In this document: one piece after another, positions 22,614 through 34,794 of the stretch
How the letters are laid out: each line of letters opens with the position of its first letter
Position numbering within the stretch: the stretch's first letter is position 1
DNA from: Stereocaulon alpinum
Taxonomy: Eukaryota; Ascomycota; Lecanoromycetes; Lecanorales; Stereocaulaceae
Direction of reading: 5' to 3'
Assembly: GCA_018257865.1 (NCBI GenBank)
Contig: JAEUBA010000093.1
Span: forward strand, 1-64,000
Length of the DNA stretch: 64,000 nt
Notes under the pieces: model-generated
Told to the model about the DNA's origin: nothing
The model's database searches: none
What the model saw: the letters and a program-made list of their open reading frames with translations, nothing else
Made by a program: the position numbers and the translations under genes

Positions 22614-23213
22614 TGATGGGGCCTACGTTCTGTGTCCGTAGGTGACGGTTGGAATGAAGATGCTTGCCACTTACTCTCCCGATTTAGCGAGGCGTCAGGT
22701 CATGAGCTCTTTACCTCTCTTACCACTAATGAAATGAGAAAGGCATTCCTGTTCAAGGCTGTGTTTCTTAGTATGTAGCGACCCAAATAGCATTACCTGA
22801 ATCAGAATTCATGAAAATCCCAATTTAATGAGGAAGAATAATTTATGCTAACTTGCTTTGTTTCCAGTCGTACTCACAATTGTAAGAAGGGTACGTATGT
22901 AAGGTATCCTAGCCGATTACGATTCTTAGGGAAGGGTACACAGACGCCTCGATGCAAGAAAAAATGAAGCGAAGCAGTGGTAGATGATATAATGATAGTA
23001 ATACATGTTCTCGGTCTATGAAACACAAACACAAACCCAAACACAAACGCGAAGAGAAAGAGAAAGAGAAAGAGAAAGAGAAAGAGAAAGAGAAAGAGAA
23101 AGAGAAAGAGAAGAGACGAGAAGAGTATACAGCCAACACGACCAACACAAACTCAACCCCCCTTCATTCCAGATTCCCTCCACACGCCCTACCATTCATG
23201 TAGTATTTCCAAA
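22614..23213. other. Intergenic between convergent genes
   Basis: The 3' flanks of the F-box gene and the calpain gene meet here. It contains ACAAAC-type repeats around 23021-23050 and a GAGAAA microsatellite just after. No gene is seen. Confidence 0.55.
23051..23116 (+). repeat. GAGAAA hexanucleotide microsatellite
   Basis: About ten near-perfect copies of the purine hexamer GAGAAA run in tandem, roughly 100 bases past the stop codon of the calpain gene on the opposite strand. It creates spurious Lys/Glu-rich open frames. Confidence 0.9.
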
Positions 23214-26167
23214 TCAGACCTTCCTCCCATCAACCTCCCCACTAACACCCTTAGACGCATCATCCAGATCCAACCTGTCCTCATCCTCCTCCTTCGGCCT
23301 GACAATCTGCACACAGCACCCTTCATCCTTACTATAAACCCTCAACCCAACTACACAAACCGCGTTCCACGGATCGTTTTCAAATTCCGCATCCGCATCA
23401 TTGGCCTCCGCAGGCGGTAACTCGTCTTCTCCATCTTCTTTAGCGCCATCTTCTTCGGCGAGGGCGGCGGCAGCGGCGGCGTAGGCTTCTTTGTCGGGGT
23501 AGAAGTCTAGGACGCTGTCGATGGAGCTGACGTAGGAGGCGTCGCTGTCGTATTGGTAGTCGTCATCGTTGGGAGCGAGGGAGGAGGGCGCGGCGGCGGA
23601 GGCGGGTGGTGCGATGCTTACGGGGACTGGGTCGCCGTTTAGGGTGACTTGAGGAATGGAGTTGACGTTTGCCTCGGATAGTTGGGACGCTTCTGTGGGT
23701 TCATCGACTGCTGGTTCAGCCTGGGCATCCTCCGCTTCGGCTTCCTCACTCTGAATCAGCTTCGCGGCTCCATTTGTCACGGCATCCTTTGCCTGGGGTT
23801 CTGCTGGAGGCGTGGGAAAAGACTCCGGATTTGTGAGGCATTTGCCAGTGGCATCCTCCGTGGCGCCAGCCGAAGCTTGCTTCTCGACTTTGTCTTCGGC
23901 GTCAGCTGCTGCGTCTGTGCCATTGACATCTGGCTCCGCAGCAGCCTCCTCGCTTTCAGCATCGCCTTTAGGCTGCTCAGCTGTTTTCTGTGCTTCGGCT
24001 TCGGCCTTCTTGCGGTTGTATGCGTCTCTCCTCTGGGTGTGGCGCTTTTCTCTTGCCTTCTCCCTCTTCCCAAATTCCCACCGCTTGCGATTGCTTTCAC
24101 TTTTAGTCGCGCGTTGCTTCTTTTTGTCCGCTGCCTTTCTCTTCTCGTCTCGCTTCTGGCGCTCCGCCTTCTCTTCCTCAGTCTCGCGGATGTCACCTTT
24201 TGCGTGAGCGAGATCATACGCAAGTCCGACCTGGATCAATTTCTGTTGTCTAGATTTGACATTATCCCGGATAACATCTTCAAGAGTAGAATTCCCTTGC
24301 CAACGCTGTGCCGTGATCTTCATAAGTACGGAATACGTACCGGCATCAAGCTCCAAGTCGGTGCTGACTGACCGGTGCATGGAGTAGTTACCGTGGCTGC
24401 GAACAATATAATCGTGCTCTCCATCTTTCTCAAGTCTGAAGTGTAATTGAAAGGTATACTGTCCTTCCAGGCCTCGAAAGTAGCGATCGTCCAGTTGAGA
24501 TAACACTATCACGATAGGGCTGCGTTTAGTAAGAGTGACGCTGAACTTAGTGTTGTTGTAATCAGCAGACCAAGGCACGTCCAACTCAGTCCACTGCTGG
24601 GTAATGCGCCACTCTGGCCCGAATAGTCGAGTCCGATCAAAACTTTGGTATCTTCGTAGAAGGTCTTTGAAGGAGATCCAGAACATCCCATCATCGCCAA
24701 ACTTGTGGCCAACAAGCTCCATCCACTCGGGGGTCCATTGCTCAGAGCCGTCGCTCCAAGCACCTTTCCACTCTCCTTCACCCCAGGGGTTTCTCAGCCG
24801 GCATAGCCTTTCCCCTTTGATCTCCTTTGCTTCCTGGATGGAGTATGCGTGCATGCGCACGATGTCGTTTCTAGCACCAATCCTTGAAGCCTGATCTGAA
24901 CCTTGCCATTTATCGAAAGTGCCCGTAGCGCAGCCGAACAGAAACTCGTCATTTACCTTCATAATCTCCTCGCTCCAGAACTTCTCCTTGTCGAGGATGT
25001 CTGTGGTGAAGAGCTCGGTGGTAACGCCGCCGGTTAAGTCTTCAATAGCTTCCCTGGAATGTCTTAGTAACGTACAATGATCGTAGAATCGAGGAGAGCG
25101 AACCCAGTAAAGCCTCCGTTGATAGCACTAAAGTCTCCATGTGCTTTAGCGAAAGCTTTCTCTAATAACGGTAGCCAGGTCTCATTTTCACTGGTACATT
25201 GGGCGAAGTATAAGGCCTTGGAACCAGTTTGGTTCGCTAGGCGATATTTCTCCTCAGCATCGTGTCTGTTGACCATTTCGAATGTACGCTTCTCTTCGTC
25301 AGAGCTCTCCCACCAGTCGGACGCGATGAGATAGAGTTTGTCGTCGATGATAGTCTGAAACCATTCTCCATCTGCTACACTTAGCATTCTTCCTACAGCA
25401 TAATATGTATGGACCGAACGAACCTCGACGGAACACGAAACCGTAGACGCCCACAACCTCGTCCCTAGCCACACATATCTTGTCGATCAGGTCCTTCTTG
25501 TTGCACAGTGCACAAAGTGCTGATAGAAACCAACAATCACCACTCATTCCCTGACGAACATCACTCGCAGTAGCACCTTCTTGGAAAAATACAGGTTTGT
25601 CGAAGATGTCCTAGAATACGTCAGGGGCTGCGCTGCTTCCTCCACTGGGGATCCGTCAACGTTCGTGCCAGGCTTACCGGAACCCGTTTGACAGACCTCG
25701 GCGAAGCTGAATCTTCGTCGTCTATCTCCAAGCCATCTAAGCAGTCGCGCCGATCGCGCTTCAAGTCCCACTCGATGTCGAAATGTGGGTCACGGTATTT
25801 GAGGTTGACCCTCCGACACTCTTTCGCAATCTTTTCCACAGCATTTCTACATTCGGACGCAGCTTGATCATAGGATTTTGCCGCGACTTGACCGCTCACG
25901 ACTCCCTTTTTGGTCTTGGAGGCTTTCGTTTTGGCGTAGATGTCTGCTGGCAGGACGCTGTGCACTTTCCCCGGGTATTTGGTAGTGAACTGAAACGTAT
26001 GAGCTTAACGAATGGGTCAGGGAAGCTGTAATACATGCCTTGTCCCAGAAAGCGTCAACGTTGCGTTGAGGCAACTGCTTCCTCACTTTGGGTGTAGATT
26101 CTGGCACGACTTGCGGTGGAGCTGGAGTTTCGTCGACCTCTTGCGCATCGCCGTATTCATTGTCCAT
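23214..26167 (-). CDS. Calpain-type cysteine protease (family C2)
   Basis: A predicted cytosolic protease of 912 residues in five exons: 26167-26039, 25989-25678, 25610-25424, 25374-25104 and 25053-23214. The catalytic triad regions are all visible: Cys in RQGMSGDCWFLSAL near residue 173, His in VRMHAYSI near 370 and Asn in LRNPWGEGEW near 390. A beta-rich calpain domain III-like segment follows (QYTFQLHFRLEKDGEHDYIVRS cut here by its core FQLHFRLE). The long tail is Lys/Arg/Glu-rich, then Ala/Glu-rich and low in complexity. Intron 1 appears to be GC-AG (donor GCATGT). The start is the first ATG in frame; an upstream GTG is ignored. It is a general calpain, not clearly PalB/Rim13. Confidence 0.88.
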
Positions 26168-27228
26168 GATGTCAATGCTCACACGTTGGCTGGACGAGTT
26201 GTGTTGTCAGGCTGTGATTTGGTAGGTGCTCCGCAAAATTACTTGAAATGCTGGACGTGGGAGAGCTGTCATGGGGGTAAACGAGGAGTTGGGGCTGAGA
26301 AGCGCTTCGTGAGCTCTCCCGGACAAACGTTGAGGAAGGAGAATGCCATGATCAGTTGTATATCTAAATTAGCATGCAGCTTGTCTTTGGACTAGAGCCC
26401 GAAGGCTGAATGCTCATGCGGCTCCTGAGCGGCGTCGCCGGCGTCGCCGGTTTCAGGGTTGGTGATTATTATTGCTGTGCCCAAACAGTCTTGCAGGAGC
26501 CGATCTGCAGCCTACATGTTAGCGGGTTCGGCGGGTAGTACCTAGTTCTATGTACATAAGGTAGTTTCAAGGGCGGGATGCACAGGGCTGAGATGCAACG
26601 TTATGAAGAAACGGTTACTAAAAAATACCACCAACATAATGGTGCTATCGCAGTCCATTCGTTGGTTGCACTCCCACAACATTTGTAGGAATGTAGATAG
26701 AAGATGCGGTGTAGCAAGTTGGAATTGTTTCATTGACTACTACTTGGTCTAGGTAGCCAGTTACCGTAGGCTGACGGACCCCACCTCGCCCACCACGCTT
26801 TCCTGGTAGGGCCACTAGTGGGGGGCCTGAAGACGCCATCATCACTGGTCAGGGGGAAGTGGCAACAAACAGCGCAAGCGATCAACAGATGACACTCAGA
26901 GGCCGGCCTGCAAGTCCGACCAATTGCATGAACTTGGGACAATGCTTCGTAAAGGAGCCGTCTATCCTAAGCCAGCCTCTTGACATGCACAGCTAATACT
27001 GCCCTGTGCTTACCTTCTGCGCCCTATCATACATTGCAAACACGTAAAGATGCATAATATGCCCGCCGTGTTAAGGATGCTTAACCCCTGCCGGCATCCC
27101 TGCAGATGTGTAACGCCATAATCTCATAATAACCTGACGTCCATGGTGGGCCGGCACTGTATATCAATAGCGAAAATGCAATTGGTGAACTACTACCCTG
27201 TCCCAGCCTTATCATAATTCAACCGCTG
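26168..27228. other. Intergenic, 1.06 kb
   Basis: Upstream of the calpain gene and downstream of CDK1. A short GGCGTCGCC repeat occurs around 26432-26451. No gene is recognised. Confidence 0.5.
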
Positions 27229-28407
27229 TCAGTGATATCCGTTAGGCTTGCCTCTACCAGAGTAAGCAGAACTGCCGGCTTCAAAATAAGGATGCATGCA
27301 TGCCTGCTTTGCGGAGATACGCCCAGCAGGATCGTAGACCAGCATAGCATCCAGGAGGTCTAGTCCATTGTCGTCCAGGTTGTTCACGAGTGCTCTTGTT
27401 GGATCGCGGGTCCATTTGGGGAAGGAGGGTTTAAAGTCCGGGAAAGATGTTACGCCGGGCCAATCTTGATCATTTGGGGTACCGAGGAGTCTGGAAGCCA
27501 TCAGCATCTGGATATATTCATTCGGACGGAGAAGGCTTGCCGGAATATCTTGAATATTTCATCTATCTCCGAATCACCTGGGAAAAGAGGCTTTCGTGTG
27601 CACATCTCCGCAAAGATGCAGCCGACAGACCACATATCCACCCCAGTGGAGTATTGTCGACCACCAAGTAGTATCTCTGGCGCTCGGTACCAAAGAGTGA
27701 CGACCTAAACAGATGTCAATTAGCGCTGTGAAGTAACGTGAAGTTGCTATAATCACTAACCTCGTGTGTGTATGTACGTAATGGTACCCCAAACGCTCGA
27801 GCGAGACCAAAATCTGCCAGCTTCAGATTTCCATCTCGATCAATGAGCAGATTCTGCGGTTTCAGATCCCGGTGTAGTACGCGATGGCTATGGCAGTACC
27901 TCACACCTTCGACGAGCTGGCTCATAAATTTCTTGACCATGGCGTCACCAAGGCCGAGCCTCCCAAGGTCTGGCCCTGAGCCCTCGGGGAATGCCTTTCC
28001 TCTCCCACCATCACTAACCGGCAGTGCCTCCATGTATTTCTTAAGATCCAAGTCCAAGAACTCGAACACCAAGTATAATTTGTGGCCATCAGCGTGAACG
28101 ATGTTGAGAAGGCGGACAATGTTTGGGTCGTTCATTTCTTTAAGCAGCGAAATTTCGCGGATGGCTGTGCTTGGGACACCCTCATCTTCTGCTTCGAGGC
28201 GAATCTTCTTCAGGGCGACGATTCGAGTAGGATGCGTAAGATCTCGGGCTTTGTAGACAACACCGTAGGTACCTTGTCGAGTGATCATTAGCACGTCTCG
28301 GTATCGAGGGGGCAGACGTGCTCAGGAATTGCTGTAGGGAAAGAGCAGAAGGCAAGGGTAGTATCATTACCTTCGCCGATCTTCTCAATCTTCTGATAAT
28401 TTTCCAT
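27229..28407 (-). CDS. cdk1: Cyclin-dependent kinase 1 (Cdc2/NimX)
   Basis: The master cell-cycle Ser/Thr kinase, 324 residues in four exons: 28407-28371, 28272-27761, 27704-27541 and 27490-27229. It starts MENYQKIEKIGEG-TYGVVYKA with the inhibitory Thr-Tyr pair, then ALKKIRLEAEDEGVPSTAIREI with the PSTAIRE cyclin helix, HRDLKPQNLLID, DFGLARAFGVPLRTYTHEVVTLWYRAPE with the activating Thr, and GVDMWSVGCIFAEM. Kinase subdomain XI ends in PYF. A short insert (SDGGRGKAFPEGSGP) after the hinge is typical of filamentous ascomycetes. Intron 3 (27491-27540) uses a GC donor (GCAAGC). It is divergent from the AlkB gene with 372 bp between the starts. Confidence 0.95.
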
Positions 28408-28779
28408 GACGAATAGGCTACTGAGGTTGATTGAGGGATAATAGCTTGTTAAAGCTGCTCCGATGGCGCTTGGAAGATTACTGTGGTAGCCGATATTATT
28501 GACTGGCGGCAGTCTGCTAATTCGCTCGAGTAGAAGAGATTCAATCAACGAATGGATCCATGGGAGGGGAAGCGCTGTTGGGTTAGTAACGTCAAGGCTG
28601 CCCGATGGTCGCTTTGGTGTTGTGCACGTCTTGGAGCTCCTCGGTTCGTTTTGTAAACACAGAGCCGGGCTACACGCTAGTACGGTAAGGCGCCACAAGC
28701 GAGCGTTCCTTCGCGTATCGGCCACGAGAAATGCTTTGCATCGTAGATCCCACAACGTCATGCAATATTCAGAAGATCG
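28408..28779. promoter_or_regulatory. Divergent promoter of CDK1 and the AlkB-like gene
   Basis: The two genes are transcribed away from this 372-bp region. A 138-codon plus frame crosses it but shows no domain. The regulatory label rests on position. Confidence 0.4.
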
Positions 28780-29917
28780 ATGGCGCAAGGAGACGCTCTG
28801 GATGCTCGTGAAAGACCACCAGCTTTCATTAAGAGTGTCTACAAATTCTATAGGAAGTTGTCCAAAGATGCGTTCACCTCTGATGCTGGAATTCTCGATC
28901 TCAGCCTTGGCTTGAATACTGCAAATTGTAGTATGGTTAAGAAAGTTGATAAGCTGTTACGATCTACAGTATACACTGCCTGTTGCCATCTTCGAGATGG
29001 GAATGGTCTGGCGTCAACTCCGTCAAGGTCGGATGTCGAGATTTATGAAGCTAAAAACATCCCAGGTCAGCCGTCAGTGACATTAGGATTCAAGTATGGT
29101 TCATTGACACCGATCAGGCTTACTTCTAATCCCATCTCTAGTCCCTAGAGAGACTCAAAGAGATCTTTTGTCGAAGGTGCTTCATAGGGATCTTAGCGAT
29201 GCGAGACACAGAACCAACGTCCATTTACATCATCAGCTTCCCTACAACGCTGTTCAACGATGCTTTCCACATTCGTCTGAGCTCGAGGGCGCATCTCGCG
29301 TACCTTCTTTCTTCGATTTGTCTTCTACATCTTCTGATCTATTTCTCCCAGTCGATGGTTCAATTCATAAGCCTCTCACCGTGTCTCAGTTTCTCAGTCG
29401 CAAATTACGGTGGATGACTCTTGGAGGTCAATACGACTGGACACAGAAATGCTATCCACTCGATAATCCACCTTTCCCAGCTGACATTGCAGCTTTTATC
29501 CACGGGCTCTTCCCAGAGGTGGTAGCCGAGGCAGCAATTGTCAATGTTTACACTCCGGGAGATACTCTGAGTATGCATCGTGACGTTTCTGAAGAATGTG
29601 AAAGAGGTCTAGTTAGTATCAGCCTTGGCTGTGACGGTATTTTTGTGGTTGGTTTGGGCTCTGAGAAAGATGGGAACGAAAAGTCTCTTGTTGTACGCCT
29701 TCACTCAGGTGATGCTGTCTTCATGACCGGTCCATCAAGATTTGCCTGGCATGGCGTACCCCAAACTCTTCCCGATACCTGTCCGGAGTGGCTGCGGCCG
29801 TGGCCTGCTACCGCTGTATCCGATCTCGACCAGGACAGCAACGATCCCTATAACGCTTGGCGTGGTTGGATGTCAAACAAGCGTATCAATTTGAATGTGC
29901 GCCAAATGAGGGATTAA
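28780..29917 (+). CDS. AlkB-like 2OG-Fe(II) dioxygenase, ALKBH1/Abh1 type
   Basis: A predicted oxidative demethylase of nucleic acids, 353 residues in two exons: 28780-29065 and 29142-29917. The jelly-roll core has the iron ligands in NVYTPGDTLSMHRDVSEE (His-x-Asp) and in GPSRFAWHGVP (second His), and the 2-oxoglutarate-binding Arg in RINLNVRQM. The segment LLSKVLHRDLSDARHRTNVHLH and the RWMTLGGQYDWT element are characteristic of fungal Abh1 proteins. ALKBH1 relatives act on tRNA or DNA in animals; the fungal substrate is unsettled. The first exon is the least certain part: its start and the stretch around residues 50-90 lack clear anchors. Confidence 0.87.
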
Positions 29918-30153
29918 TAATCCATCACCACGGACGACGAAAGAATCTTGGCCCAACGTAAGCCATAACACCGAAACGGCAGGCGGTCAACTTTAGCCCG
30001 GAAGATAAGCTTCACCCCACATTTGGCCTGGGAAAACGCGCGTCATTGGTGCCGCGCCCTGAAGAAGATAGACCGAGCAGCTTGGGTCGTCTTCCCCACA
30101 AATACCATACAATCACACGTCCTCGATTGAAAACTTCTCAATCGCTAAACACA

Positions 30154-32111
30154 ATGGCAACGGAGACGAAGAATTGGGAGAGTCTGGGAAATTCCAAGCT
30201 TAGCTCCATCAAAAATTCAATCCCAAATAAATGGCGGATCTCATCTATACCCTCGATCGAGGAGCAGAGGGATGTTACCGGACCTTTTATACAGAAGTTC
30301 TTATCGAAGAACGAAATTGAAATCACCGAAACAGATGCGGTCGGTATAGTTGAGAAAACGTCGACGGGCAAATGGACGGCAGAGGAGGTCGCCACGGCCT
30401 TCTGCCACAGAGCTAGTCTTGCACATCAACTCACCAATTGCTTGCATGAGACCTTCTTTGATGCTGCCATTGAAGATGCTAAGAAGCTTGATAAGTTCTA
30501 CGCGGAGCATAAGAAAGCAGTTGGGCCGTTGCACGGATTGCCCATCAGTTTGAAAGATCAATTCCATGTCAAAGGGGTGGAAACCACTATGGGTTACATT
30601 GGCTGGGTACGTACATTTTCGAGGGCATCTAGCCCCATTGGAACCCTCGTATAGCACTGTGATCTATTGCTGGAGTTACGATTAGCCTATAGTCCCGAAA
30701 TATGTCTCAGATCCCCATATCATATCTATGAAAAGTGATGCTGACTCCGAAATCTGTATAGATTGGCACTTTCATGGGCAAGAAGGGAACCGGAAAAGAG
30801 AAGGTATTCGAGAGTGAGATGGTCAAAGAGCTGCGTGCGCTTGGAGCCATACTTTACTGCAAGACCTCAGTTCCCCATACACTCATGGCAGGTGAGACAG
30901 TCAACAATATCATTGGATACACGACGAACCCAAAGAATCGTAATTTGTCATGTGGTGGAAGCTCTGGTGGTGAAGGAGCTCTCATTTCTCTTAGGGGTTC
31001 TCCCGTAGGTTTTGGGTATGTGGATCATCAAGCTCTATGTGAGACGATTGGCTCATGCCTGAACATAGTACGGATATTGGCGGAAGCATTCGAATTCCCG
31101 CGGCTTTTAATGGACTGTACGGAATACGCCCTTCGTCTGGGAGACTCCCCTATGAAGGTATGGCGAACAGTATGGATGGTCAAAATTCTGTGCTTTCTGT
31201 TGTTGGGCCCCTTTCGCACTCCCTGCGTTCATTGCGATTGGTGGTGAAATCTCTTTTGAGCCAGCAACCCTGGCTTCATGATCCTCTCGTGCACGAAATC
31301 CCTTGGCGAGACGATCAGGAAAAGCAGATGCTAGATATCATAGACAATGGGGAGCTCGCATTTGGCATCATGAAGGATGATGGTGTCATTCACCCCCATC
31401 CACCTGTACGAAGAGCCATGGACATGGCTGCCAAGACGCTTAAGAAGCTCGGTCATCATGTTATTGAGTGGAAGCCACCCAGCCATGAACGCGGTGCAGA
31501 AATCCTCATGGAAGTCTGGAAAAGCGATGGTGGTGCCGATATACATGGTTCCATTGGTCTTTCCGGAGAACCACTGGCTGCTCAAGTAGCAGACATCTAC
31601 GGCACCGGAGTTACGGAGCAGGCGAATGCAAGCAAGATTGCAGCTCTCAACATCGCCAAGCGCGAGTTTCAGAAAGAGTACATGGAATACTGGAACAGTA
31701 CCGTTGATTTGACTGGCACTGGTCGACCCGTTGATGCTTTCATCATACCTTTGGCGCCATTTGCTGCTGCCCGTCCCAGAAAGTACAAATACTTAGGATA
31801 TTCCGCCATCTTCAACGCGCTCGACTACACTTGTTGCATAGTACCAGTGACCACCGTCGATAAGAGGCTTGATGTTGTTGACAAAGACTTCAAGCCCTTT
31901 AATGAGCAAGACAAGGACATAGCAGCAGATTGTGAGTAGGGTCCTCGCTAGAAAGATGTTTTGCTAATCGTGTTTACTAGACGATCCTGATGTCTATGAT
32001 GGTGCACATGTTGCAGTGCAGCTTGTCGGGCGGAGGTTGCAAGAAGAGAAGGTCCTTGCATTGGCTGAACATCTTGGAGATGCTCTAAAAGTTATTGATC
32101 TAGATGAATAG
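30154..32111 (+). CDS. Amidase (acetamidase-like, amidase signature family)
   Basis: An amide hydrolase of 566 residues in four exons: 30154-30606, 30762-31015, 31069-31931 and 31981-32111. The Ser-cisSer-Lys triad is visible: Lys in LPISLKDQFHVKG, the cis-Ser in NLSCGGSSGGEGALI and the nucleophile Ser in GTDIGGSIRIPAAFNGLYG. The C-terminal half matches fungal acetamidases (YSAIFNALDYTCCIVPVT, then DDPDVYDGAHVAVQLVGRR). Likely substrates are small amides, cytosolic, as for AmdS; specificity is inference. The upstream in-frame codons before 30154 show no conservation features, so the Met before ATETKNW is preferred. Confidence 0.93.
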
Positions 32112-32505
32112 GGTCATCAGGTCGACCAGAGGGCAATCAGTGGCATTGCAGTAGCTTGAAGCATCATAGTTGAACAACGTACGTAGACAGGTTTTTCAAT
32201 TTCTGCCAAATGCACGAATAGAACCTGAATTGATGGCTTGTATATTAAAGATTTGTCTGACTGTATTGTTGATAGTGAATAGATAGAATGTTCATGAACG
32301 AACTAGCCCAGAGAGGCTAGCGCTAGCCTTAGGTTGACGTCCCTCGGTGCTGTAACATGCGTTCGCGCCTGGTCAATTCTTTAGATATACAACATACAAC
32401 CTACCCGACACCTGCACGCTGTGATTCCCTGAAAGCCGAAAGCAGTCTGTGAAGTGAAATCTTACTGTCCAGGGACTTCAGCTCGCTGCGCCTCATTGAT
32501 GGGAG
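32112..32505. other. Intergenic
   Basis: A 394-bp gap between two plus-strand genes, with no frame of note. It should hold the amidase 3' end and the next promoter. Confidence 0.5.
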
Positions 32506-34163
32506 ATGGCAGATGGCGCTGCGGGAACCCCTGGTTCATCTACAGGCAAAATACCGGCATCCAAAGACAAGGAATGCCCGTACTGCCACCAAGCCTTCAC
32601 ATCCTCCTCTCTTGGCCGTCACCTCGATCTATACATTAAAGAGAAGAACGCGAAACCCCCAGACGACGTACATAATGTGGATGAGATTCGCAGGCTCAGG
32701 GGAAACGTTACACGCCGGCAACCGCGCACTTCTTCGGGCAAGAGGGAGGGTTCTACACCTTCGAGCTCGAAGCCTACACCTTTCCGTGACCAGCGCTCGC
32801 CTTCGACACAGGGTGGGTACACAAATCTCGGGCATGCAGAGGGAAGTCGCATACAGACGTATCTGAATAAGGCGACTTGGCATCAGACGGGTGTCATTAA
32901 TGATATACCGACCATCTCTGAGAACACGCTTTATGTCAGGAGGCAGTCGCCTTCGGGACGGAGATCTGTGAAGGAGGAAATTACCCATAAGCAGACTGCA
33001 ATGGAGGAGCGCGACCGGGCGCGAGCGGCTGAATTGGCTTTACAGGAGGTGCTTGGAAGTGTACAGGCTGCGAAGTAGGATGCTGCCATCAGGCTGTAAG
33101 GACTTATGCTGACACCGGAACGATGTATAGAATGCGCGCGCATCCTCTCTCACCATTTGACTTTAACTTCTTCACACTCTCCTTTCCCGAATTGTGCCTT
33201 CGATGCCTCTCGGCATCTCATACGCTGCTAGCTGGATCCTCTATACCCAACAAACTATCCTGGTCCACTGAAGCACCCCAGCTCGTCCATCGAGATCTTC
33301 TGCATGATCTGATAGCGACAAGGCTGAAAGACTGGCGCCGACAGCGTCAGCCAGCGTTCTCACCATCCCTCGGCCAGGCAAATGGTACCAATGGACATCT
33401 CCAAGAACAGGTCGACTCTGAGATGAGCGAAGTGGACGAGAAGTACTATCAGCACCTCTCGAGCGCCTTCGACGCCTGGAAGCCCCTTTCAGAAAAGCAG
33501 AAACAAGATCGATGGCGCGAAGAGTGCGCGAAGGCCTATGCACGCGAGCAAGAGAGGCATCAAGAGACGAGGCGAAAGCTTGATCTTGCTGAACAGGAGA
33601 TCCAACATCTTCGCTCTCGACTCGAACAAATACATCAGCCGCCAGAATTTTCTCCCTTCCCCCCATCAACCCTTCCTATATCTCGCGAGACCGCTACCAA
33701 CATCACCGATACCCAGTCTTGGACACCAGAAAACCTTATCTCGAAATGGAAGACCCGAATACAAGCCTCTCGCAGCACACAACATCCCCTCCCAGCTCCA
33801 TCCCCCTGGGCAGTATCCTCTCCACCAGACCTAAATGCCGGCTTCGCCAATGGCAACGCAGCCTTTGCACAATTCCGCGCGCGCGGGGATCAGCGGCCCC
33901 ATCATAATGACGATCCAGAAGCTCCCTCGGACGAGGATGAAGATCTGGCTGATGCGCCTGGTGATGAGGAAGAGCTGGATCATGAACATAACCAGCATCA
34001 GCACATTGACAAGGGCATGCTAGACCCACACCTAAGAGACGAGGACGGAAGCGGCGAAGCTGATGGCGAGGGACATGCTGGTGGGAGGATGCTAATGGGC
34101 CTGAGAGAATACAATGCTTCCGAAGGAGGTGGGGAGGGAGGTGGAATGGACATGAGAGGATGA
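32506..34163 (+). CDS. Conserved fungal protein with N-terminal zinc knuckle and coiled coil
   Basis: A protein of 533 residues in two exons, 32506-33074 and 33131-34163. Near residue 24 is a CPYCHQAFTSSSLGRHLDLYI block, a Cys2-x-His type knuckle found at the start of many ascomycete proteins of unknown function. Then come EIRRLRGNVTRRQ, a Ser/Thr-rich linker, a helical segment at the exon junction, a charged coiled coil (REQERHQETRRKLDLAEQE) and an acidic Gly-rich tail. The intron splits a Lys codon and the joined frame continues with MRAHPLSPFDFNFF. It is probably nuclear, but no function can be assigned. Confidence 0.8.
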
Positions 34164-34653
34164 ATGAGTGTAAGATTAATGATTGACGAGGTAGGAATCA
34201 TAGGACCTTGACTTTACCATTTACGAGCGTTGCGGAGTCATGGTTGTACAGAAAAGGAGGGACATGGAACGGACAGAGACCAGCTCTTGAGGAGTTTTCG
34301 CGTATATACCCTGTGGACGATTTGAGCGTTTAATGTAATATGATGCGAGGAAGACTGGAGATTTGACATAATGATGTGGTGTATGATATGTATTCATGTC
34401 AGGAATTGAACTGTATTCCATCTCGGTCTATATCCAAGCGCATCCCATCTCCTCATTCGGCCGTTCTCATCCCAATGCCAACTAGGGCCCGAAACGCTAT
34501 GCTGACACTACTCCAAATTCCATCCCCAAACAATGCAACCTTATCCCCCATCTATATACATCCAAGTCGTTCCTCTGTGCCCTCATATTCTGACATGCCC
34601 AATTTGACAACACACACTCTATTGCATCTTTTCTTCCGCCATATAAGCCGGTG
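34164..34653. other. Intergenic
   Basis: A 490-bp gap between convergent genes. Nothing is recognised beyond short frames. Confidence 0.5.
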
Positions 34654-34794
34654 TTAATCCTCCTCGTCTACTATCCCCCTCCTCCCAGCCATGGAGAGAC
34701 GTTTCTGAGCGAAGTAGATGCCGAAACCGACTAATGTCAGGATGATGAAGAGGACGATGATTATGATTGCGACGACTATGTTTCGTTGGACCAT
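34654..34794 (-). CDS. Single-pass membrane microprotein, 46 residues
   Basis: A short frame with strong protein-like character: MVQRNIVVAIIIIVLFII begins a membrane segment of about 25 hydrophobic residues running to GIYFAQ, followed by a basic stretch (KRLSMAGRRG) and an acidic end (IVDEED). The charge pattern suggests the C-terminus stays in the cytosol. I do not recognise a family. The frame ends in TAA and is preceded by a G-rich minus-strand leader of about 250 bases that could be its promoter and 5' UTR. Length is below usual gene-finder limits. It could still be chance, since the hydrophobic core is ATC/GTC-rich. Confidence 0.5.
   Translation of the reverse strand: MVQRNIVVAIIIIVLFIILTLVGFGIYFAQKRLSMAGRRGIVDEED

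Noticed and set aside
23018..23203. Lys/Glu-rich open frames over the GAGAAA repeat.
   Set aside because: They are produced by the microsatellite itself.
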